DNA from: Acidobacteriota bacterium
GTDB lineage: Bacteria; Acidobacteriota; Aminicenantia; Aminicenantales; UBA4085
Direction of reading: 5' to 3'
DNA length: 38,026 bases
Assembly: GCA_028749235.1 (NCBI GenBank)
Contig: JAQULS010000012.1
Coordinates: 1-38,026 of the forward strand
How positions within the stretch are numbered: position 1 is the stretch's first letter; each line of letters starts with the position of its first letter. Under the pieces are notes generated by a model. The model saw only the letters and a list, made by a program, of their open reading frames with translations, did no database searches and was not told the DNA's origin. The position numbers and the translations under genes were made by a program. Shown piece by piece: positions 23,089 to 33,007 of the stretch.

Positions 23089-25575
23089 ATGGACTTTGTA
23101 CCGCGGGAAATCATGGGCTCGCCGTCGTCGCCTCGCGTTCAAACCTGCTATGACCGGTATCTGGCCGAGCCGCTCATCATCGACGCCGAGTACCTGTGCC
23201 TCTATACCGAGCGCCACCGCCAGGTCGCCTTTTGGGAGGAGCAGGAGCGGCGGGCGGAATGCCATGCCTACGCCCTCGAGCGCCTGACGCCCGTCCTCCG
23301 CGAGGGGGAGCTGATCGTCGGCGGCAAGACCCGTTACGTCCGGGGCGCCGTGCCCTACGCCAACTACGCCGCGGACTACATCCTGCGAGAGCTGCGGCGC
23401 GAACAGCAGGAGTCCCAGGACGCCGTCACCGACCTCGGCACGGGCGGCGGCATCGCCCGCGTCCACGCCCTGGCCGAGTCCGGGGAGTTCGAAGTCTTCT
23501 GCCACAAGTTCCTGATCTCGCCCCAGGACAAGGCCTGCCTGTGGGAGTGCGCCGAATACTGGAGCGACAAGTGCATGCAGGCCGAGGGCGACCGGTTGTG
23601 GAAGACCCACTATCCACACGCCGGCTGGATCGAGAACGGCTGGCGCATCGTCCTCTACACCGCGCCGCACGACCCGGCGCCGGACGGGCGCTTTGTCCTG
23701 GATTTCGAGACGATCCTGGGCGTCGGGCTGGACGGCCTGATCGACCGTTGCAAGGCTAAGATCAAAGAGACTTTCGCTCAACCCGGCGCCATTGAGGAGA
23801 CGGCCAAGGTCCATTTCTGGCGGGCCGCCATCCGCGTTCTCGAGGCCACGAAGACCTGGGCCCATAACTACGGCCGGGCGGCACTGGCCCTGGCCGAGCG
23901 CGAGGCCAGACCGGAACGCAAGGCCGAGCTCGAGACGATAGCCGCGAACTGTCTTTCGTTCGGCCGCCGCCCCGCCGGCTTCCATGAAGCTCTTCAGCAC
24001 TTCTGGCTGGCCTACTTGGCCGGCCACCTCGAGGGCGCCCATCTCGGCTATTCCGTCGGACGCTTCGACCGCTACATGGCCCCCTATTTCCAGGCCGACC
24101 GCGAGCATGGCGGCCTGACCGAGGAGCGGGCGCTCGAGCTTTTAGAGCTCCTGCGGATCAAGCATACCGAGATCGAATACGTCGCCTCCTTCTCCTGGGA
24201 GGGGCTGGGCTCGGGCAACCTGTTCCAGAACATGATGCTGGGCGGCCTGACCGAGGACGGCCAGCCCGCCGACAACGAGCTGTCTCTTCTCGCCGTCCAG
24301 GCCGCGATCAACGTGCCCACAACCCAGCCGACGCTTTCCGTCTGGTGGACGCCGGGTCTGAGCCCGGAGTTCCTTCTCAAATGCGCCGAGGGCGTCAAGA
24401 CCGGAGTCGGCTTTCCGGCCTGGTTCAACACCGATGTCTACCTCAAACACGAGCTGGGCCGCAATCCTCAGCTGGGATTGGGCTTCATCCGAAAATACGC
24501 AGCCATGGGCGGCTGCACCGAGCCCATCCTGGAGGGCTGCAGCTACGGGGTCGTCCAGCCGGGCTTCATCAACCACGTCAAGCTCCTGGAACTGGCCCTG
24601 CACGGCGGCCGCGATCCGCGCACCGGGATCGTCATGGAGGAGCGGCCCGTCCCCGGAGACTTCGAATCGCTGGCCGCGGCATACCGGCGCTTCCTGGAGA
24701 CGGCCATCCGCCGCTGGCAGGAGTATTGGAACGTGGTCATGGAGGCCCATGCCCGGACCGTGCCGCTGATCTTCTGCTCGGCCGTCATGCGCGACTCGAT
24801 CGAGCGCGGCCGCAACATGGACCGCGGCGGGATGCTCAACAACGCCACCCCGACGACGTTGAGCTCCGGGCTGGTCAACGTCGTCAACGCCCTGGCCGCG
24901 GTCAAGGCCGTCGTGGACGGCCCCGCGGCGATGGACGAACTCCGGGCCGCCCTGGCCGCGGATTGGAAAGGCTACGAGCTTTTGCACCGGCGGATCCTCG
25001 ACGCGCCCAAGTGGGGCAACGACGACGACGCGGCCGACGGCATCATGCGCGACCTGTGGGCGTTCTATTGCGCCGCGGTCGAGCGGGGCCCGAACTATCT
25101 GGGCGAGCGCTATGACCCGAGCATGCTGGCGATCTCGACCATGACTCCCTTCGGCAAGGCTTGCGGGGCCACTCCCGACGGCCGGACGGCGGGCGAGCCG
25201 GTGGCCGACGGCGTGACTTCGCCCCATCCCGGGAGCGACCGCAACGGCCCGGCCGCCGTTCTGCGCTCGGCCCAGAAGGTCGACCACAGCCGCATCCGCG
25301 GCGGCCTGCTGAACCTGAAGTTCCATCCCAGCGCCCTGCGCGGCGTGGACGGCTCGCGCAAGCTGCTTCAGCTCATCCGGACGCTCTTCGAGACCCAGAC
25401 CGCCTTCCAGGTCCAGTTCAACGTGGTCGACAGCCGGATGCTGCGCGAGGCCCAGGCCCATCCCGAAGCCTACCGCGACCTTATCGTCCGGGTGGCCGGC
25501 TTCAGCGCCTACTTCGTCGAGCTTCAGAAGTCCGTCCAGGACCAGGTCATCGAGAGGACGGAGCACGTCCTGTAA
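23089..25575 (+). CDS. Glycyl radical enzyme, PFL-like, substrate unknown
   Basis: The 828-residue protein has the full fold of the pyruvate formate-lyase/diol dehydratase superfamily. The glycyl radical loop is RVAGFSAYFVELQKSVQDQVIERTEH, with G804 as the radical site. The thiyl cysteine is in MGGCTEP (C476), and the Glu two residues later (E478) is the CxE arrangement of the eliminating or decarboxylating branch, not the CC pair of PFL. An N-terminal substrate-activation region has GGKTRYVRGAVPYANY. Such enzymes work only without oxygen, so an anaerobic life is implied. No microcompartment genes and no TMA-lyase or propanediol context are nearby, so the substrate is open. ATG 23089 follows an ideal AGGAGG; an upstream in-frame start at 23044 lacks one. 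Confidence 0.9.
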   Translation: MDFVPREIMGSPSSPRVQTCYDRYLAEPLIIDAEYLCLYTERHRQVAFWEEQERRAECHAYALERLTPVLREGELIVGGKTRYVRGAVPYANYAADYILRELRREQQESQDAVTDLGTGGGIARVHALAESGEFEVFCHKFLISPQDKACLWECAEYWSDKCMQAEGDRLWKTHYPHAGWIENGWRIVLYTAPHDPAPDGRFVLDFETILGVGLDGLIDRCKAKIKETFAQPGAIEETAKVHFWRAAIRVLEATKTWAHNYGRAALALAEREARPERKAELETIAANCLSFGRRPAGFHEALQHFWLAYLAGHLEGAHLGYSVGRFDRYMAPYFQADREHGGLTEERALELLELLRIKHTEIEYVASFSWEGLGSGNLFQNMMLGGLTEDGQPADNELSLLAVQAAINVPTTQPTLSVWWTPGLSPEFLLKCAEGVKTGVGFPAWFNTDVYLKHELGRNPQLGLGFIRKYAAMGGCTEPILEGCSYGVVQPGFINHVKLLELALHGGRDPRTGIVMEERPVPGDFESLAAAYRRFLETAIRRWQEYWNVVMEAHARTVPLIFCSAVMRDSIERGRNMDRGGMLNNATPTTLSSGLVNVVNALAAVKAVVDGPAAMDELRAALAADWKGYELLHRRILDAPKWGNDDDAADGIMRDLWAFYCAAVERGPNYLGERYDPSMLAISTMTPFGKACGATPDGRTAGEPVADGVTSPHPGSDRNGPAAVLRSAQKVDHSRIRGGLLNLKFHPSALRGVDGSRKLLQLIRTLFETQTAFQVQFNVVDSRMLREAQAHPEAYRDLIVRVAGFSAYFVELQKSVQDQVIERTEHVL

Positions 25576-26504
25576 TGCCGCGTTCGGCGCCGGTCTTCGA
25601 CATCCAGTCCCTGGCCGTCCACGACGGCGAGGGCCTGCGCACGCTCGTCTTCCTACAGGGCTGTCCGCTGCGCTGTTCCTGGTGCTCCAACCCGGAGGGC
25701 CAGGCCGCCGGGCCGCAGATGCGTTGGCATGCGGCGAAATGCTCGGGCTGCCTGGCCTGCCGGGACGCCTGTACTCGCGGCGCGGTCATGGCGGAAGTCC
25801 GGGACGGGCGCACGGTTCCGGCCATCGACCGTCGCCTCTGCGAAGCGTGCCGCGAGCGGGCCTGCCTGGAGCGGTGTCCGACGGGGGCGCTGGCTCTCTC
25901 GGGCCGGGCCATGACGGCCGAAGCGCTGTTCAAGATTTTACGCCAAGACATCCGTCTGTATTGGAATACGGGGGGAGGGGTCACTTTCGGCGGCGGCGAG
26001 CCGCTCCTCCACCCCGATTTCGTGGCCGATATCGCCGGCCGCCTGAGGGCCTACGGCGTCGGGACGGTTGTCGAAACCTGCGGCGAATGGGATTGGGAGG
26101 CCGCCGCTCCGGCCCTCGAAGCGGCGGAGAGGATCTATTTCGACCTCAAAACGCTCGGTCCGGAAAAACACCGCCGCTTTACCGGACGACCGAACGAGAC
26201 GATCCTGGCCAACCTGAAGCGTCTGGCGGAGACGAGGCCGGGGAAGATGATCATCTCCCTGCCGGTCATCCCCGGCTTAAGCGATACGCTCGAGCACGCG
26301 CGGGAGATCGGCGCGCTTCTGGCCGGTTGGGGCCTGCGGCGGGCGCGGCTGCTGCCGTATCACCGGTTGGGAATCGGCAAGTATGAAACGTTGGGGCGGG
26401 CCTATCCGCATCGATCAGGGGACAGGGATGTCCCGCCGGCCCTTGTGGTCGCCATGCAGGACGCTCTGATCTCCGCCGGTCTCACCGTCACGGTTGACGG
26501 CTGA
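25575..26504 (+). CDS. Glycyl radical enzyme activase (radical SAM)
   Basis: This 309-residue activase installs the radical on the enzyme encoded just upstream. CPLRCSWC (C30, C34, C37) binds the 4Fe-4S cluster that splits AdoMet. Two ferredoxin-like clusters follow: CSGCLACRDAC (C56, C59, C62, C66) and CEACRERACLERC (C89, C92, C97, C101), typical of activases for the dehydratase and decarboxylase branch and absent from PflA. FGGGEPLLHPDF is the AdoMet-contact GGE motif. Its ATG overlaps the upstream stop (TAATG), so the two are made together. A longer upstream frame only shadows the enzyme gene. Confidence 0.93.
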   Translation: MPRSAPVFDIQSLAVHDGEGLRTLVFLQGCPLRCSWCSNPEGQAAGPQMRWHAAKCSGCLACRDACTRGAVMAEVRDGRTVPAIDRRLCEACRERACLERCPTGALALSGRAMTAEALFKILRQDIRLYWNTGGGVTFGGGEPLLHPDFVADIAGRLRAYGVGTVVETCGEWDWEAAAPALEAAERIYFDLKTLGPEKHRRFTGRPNETILANLKRLAETRPGKMIISLPVIPGLSDTLEHAREIGALLAGWGLRRARLLPYHRLGIGKYETLGRAYPHRSGDRDVPPALVVAMQDALISAGLTVTVDG

Positions 26505-26516
26505 TAACGTCGCCGG

Positions 26517-27872
26517 TCAGGGCTTCGGGGTCACCCAGCTCGGAGTCGACGTCCAATCCCGGCCGGTCCAGTAGAGGAGGCCATGCTTGATGTTCTCGCA
26601 GTAGGCATCGTCGAGGGTGCTGTGGGTGTCCCCCGCGCGGACGGCTTCTTCGTGTTTGAGCTTGAACAGGCCGGAGAGCGTCACGTCGAGGCAGGCCAGT
26701 GTCCGGGGATCAAGATCGAATTCGAGATTGGTCCGGAATATCTGGCTTCGAATGCGGCCGTTGTCGAGAATCACGATCGTTTTCAAGATGGCATGGACAT
26801 CGTTGACGGGATCGATGTCGGTCCAGGGCAGCAGGACATAAGCCCGTTCCGTTCCATCCGGCAGTGAAGGCCAATCGTAATTCCCCGAATTGGGCGAAGC
26901 GCCGGCCATATGGCGGGGATCGAGAACGGCGATAAACGCCTTCCTGTATTCGTTATTGACCCCGCCGATGAGAAGGTCTCGATATCCATCGTCATCGATG
27001 TCAGACAGGACCAGATCGATGATGCGTCCGCTGTTCCAATATTCTCCCAGGATACGCCGGTCGCAGGACAGGATCACGAGCTGGGTCGGCCATCCCGTGT
27101 GCTGCTCCGACAGAACGATGATTTCCATCCGACCGTCCCCGTTGATGTCGTGGGTCTCGAAGTAGGTCTGATAGTCCCAGGAGAAGAGTTTGTTCCCGCC
27201 AACGATCTCTTTCCCGCCGTCGAATTGCCAGCGCTGTTTGCCGCGGTGGTCGAAGCAGTAAATCGTCCTGGAGTTCTCGGACGAGTCCGTGTGCGGAACG
27301 AAAAGGACTTCTTTATGCCCGTCGCCGTCGATATCCTTGATGGCGAGCATGGGAGAGAAACGCAATCCTTTAGTTTCGTCTAGTTTCCGAATCTGGAATT
27401 TTTGCCGGTAGGCGGCTTCCGACGATAGGTCCGCCAGTTTCGTATCGAAAGGCCAAAGATCCTTTTTGGCCTTGTTCTGGATGACCAGGAGGGAGCCGTC
27501 GATGCGGAAGTCGGCCGGTTCGCGGTCCGCCGTCAAGGCTCGGATGCCGAAAAAGGCGAAGATCCCCAGGACGGCAAGGACGGCCGGAATGAGGACCTTT
27601 CTCGAACCGATAATTCTCCGCTTCGCCGCGGGAGCGGTGGGAGGGGCCTGTTCCGCCGTCGGCTCGCTTTTCGGTTTCAGAGCCGACGTCCCGGTCAGCC
27701 ATTGGTCCAGCTCATGCTTCCAGGCCATGACCCGGGGGCCGGGCTGACCGCCGGGACGGTGGACGGGCAGACCGCGCTCTTTCTCCCAGCGCAGGCAGGT
27801 CCGGACGTCGCAGCCGAGGTAGGCGGCGATCTCTTTCCATGAAACAAGCCGGCCGTTGTTTTCGTCCGCCAT
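26517..27872 (-). CDS. Membrane-anchored HTH protein with FG-GAP/VCBS-type repeats
   Basis: The 451-residue protein has an unusual order. Residues 8-60 form a MerR/excisionase-like winged HTH (SWKEIAAYLGCDVRTCLRWEKERGLPVHR). A Pro-rich linker leads to one membrane segment at about 93-113 (VLIPAVLAVLGIFAFFGI). The outer part carries Ca-binding FG-GAP-like motifs DIDGDGHKEVLFV (180-192), DINGDGRMEIIVL (242-254) and DIDDDGYRDLLIG (291-303). This architecture suggests a one-component regulator that senses something outside the membrane and binds DNA inside. No target gene is known. The start is ATG 27872; an upstream TTG would lie nearly on the promoter. It converges on the activase gene with a 12-base gap. 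Confidence 0.85.
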   Translation of the reverse strand: MADENNGRLVSWKEIAAYLGCDVRTCLRWEKERGLPVHRPGGQPGPRVMAWKHELDQWLTGTSALKPKSEPTAEQAPPTAPAAKRRIIGSRKVLIPAVLAVLGIFAFFGIRALTADREPADFRIDGSLLVIQNKAKKDLWPFDTKLADLSSEAAYRQKFQIRKLDETKGLRFSPMLAIKDIDGDGHKEVLFVPHTDSSENSRTIYCFDHRGKQRWQFDGGKEIVGGNKLFSWDYQTYFETHDINGDGRMEIIVLSEQHTGWPTQLVILSCDRRILGEYWNSGRIIDLVLSDIDDDGYRDLLIGGVNNEYRKAFIAVLDPRHMAGASPNSGNYDWPSLPDGTERAYVLLPWTDIDPVNDVHAILKTIVILDNGRIRSQIFRTNLEFDLDPRTLACLDVTLSGLFKLKHEEAVRAGDTHSTLDDAYCENIKHGLLYWTGRDWTSTPSWVTPKP

Positions 27873-27881
27873 GAGCGGCAA

Positions 27882-27890
27882 ATACTATCA
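27882..27890 (-). promoter_or_regulatory. Extended -10 (TGATAGTAT) for the HTH/FG-GAP gene
   Basis: On the minus strand TGATAGTAT ends nine bases before the ATG at 27872, so the leader would be about two bases. It belongs to the same motif set as the sites at 3701, 5875, 7998, 28840 and 31191. Confidence 0.45.
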
Positions 27891-27949
27891 CAATTGAGAG
27901 ATCCAAAAACAGAATGGCCCCTGACACTGCCCGTTCCAAGGCGGGCGCC

Positions 27950-27978
27950 TCGACGGGCCCGCGGCAGGGGGGTATAAT
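27950..27978 (+). promoter_or_regulatory. Predicted promoter of the TrmH/RlmB-type gene
   Basis: -35 TCGACG (27950-27955), a 17-base spacer and a perfect -10 TATAAT (27973-27978), 15 bases before the ATG at 27994. GGAG lies five bases before the ATG. Confidence 0.6.
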
Positions 27979-27993
27979 CCCGGCGGAGCCGCC

Positions 27994-28746
27994 ATGGACC
28001 ACATCACCCGCATCAATCCGCTGATCGAAGTCCTCAAATCCTCGCCGCGCCGGGTGAACAAGATCATCCTGCAGAAGGAGGAGGGCCATCGCCCGCTGGG
28101 GACGATCGTCGGCCTGGCCAAGGAGGCCCATGTCCCGTATCTCTTTCTGCCGCGCGCGGTCATGGACAAGATGGCGCCCCATCACCAGGGCGTCATCGCC
28201 GTGCTTGCCCCCAAGGAGTTCGCCACGCTCGAAGACATACTCCGTGGCGCCGGGGAGAAGCCCCTTCTTGTTTTGCTGGATGAAATCGAGGATCCCCAGA
28301 ATCTCGGGGCCATCCTGCGCAGCGCCGAGTGCGCCGGCGTCGACGGCGTCATCCTCCCCGAGCGGCGTTCGGCCGGGCTGACCGAGACCGTCCTCGAGGT
28401 TTCGGCCGGAGCCCTCGAACATCTCAAGGTCGCCCGCGTCACCAATCTGGTGCAGGCGATGGAGCGGCTCAAAGAGAAAGGCATCTGGATCGTGGGGGCG
28501 GAGAGCGGCGGCGACGGGTTCTTCTGGGAATTCGACTATACCCAGCCGGCGGCGATCGTCCTGGGTTCGGAAGGCAAGGGCATCCGCCCCCTGGTCCGCA
28601 AGACGTGCGACAGGGTCCTCTCGATTCCCATGGGGGGAAAGATCAACTCTCTCAACGTAGCCGCGGCCGCTTCCGTCTTCTTCTTCGAGGCTGCCAGGCA
28701 AAGAACCGGGAACCGGGGGTCAGGTCTTAAGATTCAAGATATCTAA
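27994..28746 (+). CDS. rlmB: 23S rRNA 2'-O-ribose methyltransferase, TrmH/RlmB type
   Basis: The 250-residue length matches RlmB, which methylates the 2'-OH of G2251 in 23S rRNA. An N-terminal substrate-binding domain (about 1-75, HQGVIAVLAP at its end) precedes the SPOUT knot. The knot has the three TrmH motifs: NLGAILRSAECAGVDGVILP, IVLGSEGKGIRPLV and IPMGGKINSLNVAAAASVFF, which form the AdoMet-binding knot. The normal end should be near EAARQR. The last residues (GSGLKIQDI) and the stop codon are encoded by palindromic repeat copy 2, so the tail is foreign. rlmB rather than another TrmH member is likely from length and motifs. Confidence 0.88.
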   Translation: MDHITRINPLIEVLKSSPRRVNKIILQKEEGHRPLGTIVGLAKEAHVPYLFLPRAVMDKMAPHHQGVIAVLAPKEFATLEDILRGAGEKPLLVLLDEIEDPQNLGAILRSAECAGVDGVILPERRSAGLTETVLEVSAGALEHLKVARVTNLVQAMERLKEKGIWIVGAESGGDGFFWEFDYTQPAAIVLGSEGKGIRPLVRKTCDRVLSIPMGGKINSLNVAAAASVFFFEAARQRTGNRGSGLKIQDI

Positions 28747-28818
28747 TATATCAGGCTAAAAATCGTCACTTTGACAAATATCGGCAAGGGAAATCTTGAA
28801 TCTTTAGACCTGACCCCC
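28715..28818. repeat. Palindromic repeat element, copy 2
   Basis: Arms 28715-28740 and 28793-28818 are inverted repeats of 26 bases with one mismatch and start GGGGGTCAGGTCTTAAG. The 52-base core is unrelated to the cores of copies 1 and 3. The left arm encodes the last residues and stop of the rlmB-type gene. The element separates that gene from accA and may stop transcription between them. Confidence 0.82.
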
Positions 28819-28839
28819 TAGGCGGAGTACCCCTGGCTT

Positions 28840-28848
28840 TGATAGAAT
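28840..28848 (+). promoter_or_regulatory. Extended -10 (TGATAGAAT) for accA-hisS
   Basis: TGATAGAAT lies 33 bases before the accA ATG and 21 bases after repeat copy 2. No -35 of quality is visible. Confidence 0.4.
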
Positions 28849-28881
28849 AAATGGGGTATACACCCGTTAAGCAGAGAAGCC

Positions 28882-29843
<962 letters not shown>

Positions 29844-29847
<4 letters not shown>

Positions 29848-31106
29848 GCGGAGAAGGGCCATCCGGCCGGGCGCTGACCGCCGTCAAGGGTACGCACGAC
29901 ATTCTTCCCGGCGAGGTTGAAGTCTGGCAGAAGGTCGAGGCCGAGACCAAGCGCCTGTTCGAGCTCTACGGCTACAAGGAGATGCGGGCGCCCATCATCG
30001 AGCCGACCGAGCTCTTCCACAAGGGGACGGGCGAGACGACCGACATCGTGACGAAGGAAATGTATACCTTCGAGGACAAGGGCGGGCGCTCGATCACCCT
30101 GCGGCCCGAATACACGCCGTCGGTCGCCCGGGCCATCGTCGAGCACCGGCTCGACCTGCTCGGAACGCCGATGCGCTACTACTACATCGGCCCGATGTTC
30201 CGCTACGACAAGCCGCAGAAGGGCCGCTACCGCCAGTTCCACCAAGTCGACGTCGAGGTCTTCGGCGAGAAAGACCCGGCCCTCGACGCCGAGATCGTGG
30301 AAATGGCCGATGCCCTGCTCAAGGCCCTGGGGATCGCCGAGACCGAAACTCTGGTCAACTCGGTGGGCTGCCGGGCCTGCCGGCCGGCCTTCTCGGCCGC
30401 CCTGCGCGAGCGCGCACTGGCCGTCCAGGACAAGCTGTGCATCGACTGCCGGCGCAAGATGGAGACCAATCCCCTGCGCATCTTCGATTGCAAAGTCGAA
30501 AGCTGCCGCGAGCAGGCCCGGGCTTTTCCCAAGATCACCGGCTTTCTGTGCCCCGAATGCCGCGAACATTTCGCCGCGTTTCGGGCCCATCTCGATCGCT
30601 ACGGGGTGGCTTACCGGCACGACGAGAACCTGGTCCGGGGCCTGGACTACTACACCAAGACGACGTTCGAGGTCGTCGACAACAGCGCCGGCCAGCAGAA
30701 CGCGATCCTGGGCGGCGGCCGCTACGACGACATGATGAAGGATTTCGGCGGCCCGGACATCTGCGGCATCGGATTCGCCATGGGCTTGGAGCGGCTGATC
30801 GCCAGGTTGGCGCTCAAGCCGGAAGCGAGGCGCTTTCTCTATGTCGTCCACCAGGGCGAGGCGGCCAAAGCCAGGGCCATCGAGCTGGCCCGGTTCTTCC
30901 GGCGGGGCGGCATCGAGACGGTCATCGAGTTCGGCGGCCGCAGTTTCAAAAACCAGTTCGGCCGGGCCGGAAAGCTGGGCGCGGCCTGGGTCCTGATCGT
31001 CGGCGAGGACGAGACGGCCAAGGGGATCTTCCAGCTCAAGGACATGGCCGCCGGCACCCAGGTCGGCGGCGCCCCCGAAGTGCTCCTCTCGGGGGTCAGG
31101 TCTTAA
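29844..31106 (+). CDS. hisS: Histidine-tRNA ligase
   Basis: The 420-residue class II synthetase charges tRNA-His. It starts near KGTHDILPGE and has motif 2 GPMFRYDKPQKGRYRQFHQVDVE. Its histidine signature is VRGLDYYTKTTFEV, and motif 3 is GIGFAMGLERL. Four Cys pairs in the insertion (CRAC, CIDC, CKVESC, CPEC) match the form found in many bacteria and may bind zinc. The C-terminal anticodon-binding domain is present. The start ATG 29844 overlaps the accA stop. The final residues GVRS and the TAA come from repeat copy 3, so the natural end is near EVLL. A longer upstream frame shadows accA. Confidence 0.95.
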
Positions 31107-31185
31107 GATTCAAGATATTATCCCATTCGTTGACGAAACGTAAACGCCGGTTGTCAGAAATCTTGAATCTTAAGACCTGACCCCC
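31091..31185. repeat. Palindromic repeat element, copy 3
   Basis: Perfect 26-base inverted repeats (31091-31116 and 31160-31185) flank a 43-base core that is the reverse complement of the copy 1 core with two differences. Copies 1 and 3 are therefore nearly identical but inverted relative to each other. The left arm supplies the hisS stop codon. The element is followed after five bases by the aspS -10. Confidence 0.85.
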
Positions 31186-31190
31186 CTTCG

Positions 31191-31199
31191 TGATAAAAT
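31191..31199 (+). promoter_or_regulatory. Extended -10 (TGATAAAAT) for aspS
   Basis: TGATAAAAT lies 31 bases before the aspS ATG and directly after repeat copy 3. Any -35 contact would fall within the right arm of the repeat (weak TTAAGA at 31170-31175). Confidence 0.5.
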
Positions 31200-31230
31200 A
31201 GCCGCGCCAATCCGCCTAAGAGAGCCTCTC

Positions 31231-32994
31231 ATGAGCAACGAACAAGTTCCCGCCTCCCCGACTTGGAAGCGCACCCACTACGCCGGCGTCCTGCGCGCCT
31301 CCGACGAAGGCCGCGAGGTCGTCCTCTGCGGCTGGGTTCAAAAAGCCCGCGATATGGGCCACCTCGTTTTCGTCGACGTCCGCGATCGCGAGGGCCTGGC
31401 CCAGGTCGTCTTCCGCTCCGACAACCCGGGCTTGATGGAAGAAGCCAAGAAGCTCCGCAACGAGTTCGTGATCGGCGTCCGGGGCATCGTTCGCCGCCGC
31501 GAATCGGTCAACAAGGACATCCCGACCGGCGAGGTCGAAATCGAAGCGTCCGGACTCAAGCTTTTTGCGGCCGCCAAGGTTCCGCCCTTCGCCGTGGCCG
31601 ACCCGCCCCAGGCCTCCGAGGAGCTGCGGCTCAAATACCGCTACCTCGACCTGCGCCGCCCCAAGATGCAGCGCCGCCTCCGGCTCCGCCACGACGCCTC
31701 CCTGGCCGCCCGTAACTACTTGAGCCGCCATGGCTTCCTGGAGATCGAAACGCCCATCCTGGCCAATCCGACGCCCGAGGGTGCCCGCGACTATCTTGTC
31801 CCCAGCCGGATCTATAAAGGCCGCTTCTACGCCCTGCCCCAATCGCCCCAGCAGTTCAAGCAGACCCTGATGATCTCGGGTTTCGACCGCTACTTCCAGA
31901 TCGTCCGCTGCTTCCGGGACGAGGATCTGCGGGCCGATCGCCAGCCCGAGTTCACCCAGATCGACATCGAGATGAGCTTCATCGAGCTCGAGGAGTTCTT
32001 CGCCCTCAACGAGGGGCTGATGGAAGCCGTCTTCGCCCTGACCGGCCGCGCCGTCGCCCGCCCCTTCTCCCGGCTGACCTACGCCGAGGCCATGGAGAAA
32101 TACGGCTCGGATAAGCCGGATCTGCGTGTGCCGCTGACGATGAATGACCTGACCGCCGTCGGCCGGGGCCTCTCTTCCGAGCTCCTGGCGTCCGTCTTCG
32201 CTGCCGGCGGCGAGCTTAAAGGCCTGCTCATTCCGGGCGGCGCCTCTCTCTCCCGCGGCCAGCTCGACAAGCTGGGCGAGAAGGCCAAAGCGCTCGGCGC
32301 CAAGGGCCTGTTCTGGATCAAACGGCAAGCCGGCTGGAAGGCCGGGCTCAAGCTGGCCGAGGCCGAGTATGAAGCCATCTGGACCGGACTCGGCGGCGCC
32401 GAGGGCGACCTGGCCCTCCTGGTGGCCGACAAACGCACGACCGCCCTCAAGGTTCTGGGTGAAATCCGGCGGACCTGGCCGATCGACGAAGCCCGCAAGA
32501 AGGACGCCCTGGCCTTCGCCTGGATCACCGACTTCCCGCTCTTCGAATGGAGCGAGGAGGAGCAGCGCCACGTCTCCATGCATCACCCCTTCACTTCGCC
32601 CGTCGAGGAGGACCTGCCGCTTCTGGAATCGGAGCCGGCCCGGGTCCGGGCCAAGGCCTACGACATGATCCTGAACGGAGTCGAGGTCGGCGGCGGATCC
32701 ATCCGTATCCACGAGATGGACGTTCAGCGCCGGATCTTCAAGGCCCTGGGGCTTTCGGACGCCGAAACCGAGGCCAAGTTCGGCTATTTCCTGGAAGCCT
32801 TGAGCTACGGCGCCCCGCCCCACGGCGGGATCGCCTTCGGCTTCGACCGGCTGGTGATGCTCCTGGCGGGCGACGAGTCCATCCGCGAGGTCATCGCCTT
32901 TCCCAAGACGACCAGCGCCATGGACCTGATGACCGGGTCGCCCTCGGACGTCGACGAGCGCCAGCTCGTCGAGTTGGGGCTCAAGCTGCGCTAG
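31231..32994 (+). CDS. aspS: Aspartate-tRNA ligase, bacterial type
   Basis: The 587-residue length is standard for bacterial AspRS with a GAD insertion. The N-terminal OB fold (about 15-110) starts [24 protein letters not shown] and binds the anticodon. The class II core has [12 protein letters not shown]-like [34 protein letters not shown], motif 2 [18 protein letters not shown] (from residue 228) and motif 3 [13 protein letters not shown] (near 535). The GAD domain lies around 300-420, and HHPFTSP follows. Whether it also charges tRNA-Asn cannot be decided here; no gatCAB or asnS is in the window. It has its own promoter. Confidence 0.96.
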   Translation: MSNEQVPASPTWKRTHYAGVLRASDEGREVVLCGWVQKARDMGHLVFVDVRDREGLAQVVFRSDNPGLMEEAKKLRNEFVIGVRGIVRRRESVNKDIPTGEVEIEASGLKLFAAAKVPPFAVADPPQASEELRLKYRYLDLRRPKMQRRLRLRHDASLAARNYLSRHGFLEIETPILANPTPEGARDYLVPSRIYKGRFYALPQSPQQFKQTLMISGFDRYFQIVRCFRDEDLRADRQPEFTQIDIEMSFIELEEFFALNEGLMEAVFALTGRAVARPFSRLTYAEAMEKYGSDKPDLRVPLTMNDLTAVGRGLSSELLASVFAAGGELKGLLIPGGASLSRGQLDKLGEKAKALGAKGLFWIKRQAGWKAGLKLAEAEYEAIWTGLGGAEGDLALLVADKRTTALKVLGEIRRTWPIDEARKKDALAFAWITDFPLFEWSEEEQRHVSMHHPFTSPVEEDLPLLESEPARVRAKAYDMILNGVEVGGGSIRIHEMDVQRRIFKALGLSDAETEAKFGYFLEALSYGAPPHGGIAFGFDRLVMLLAGDESIREVIAFPKTTSAMDLMTGSPSDVDERQLVELGLKLR

Positions 32995-33007
32995 ACGGCG
33001 CCGCCTC

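Noticed and set aside
22939-24108. Upstream extension of the secreted barrel protein frame
   Set aside because: It runs antisense through the glycyl radical enzyme gene. An ideal ribosome binding site and signal peptide define the start at 22938.
24142-25566. Long minus-strand open frame opposite the glycyl radical enzyme
   Set aside because: The plus strand carries intact catalytic motifs; the antisense frame is only a by-product of codon bias.
31216-32823. Long minus-strand open frame opposite aspS
   Set aside because: The AspRS motifs on the plus strand explain the region fully.
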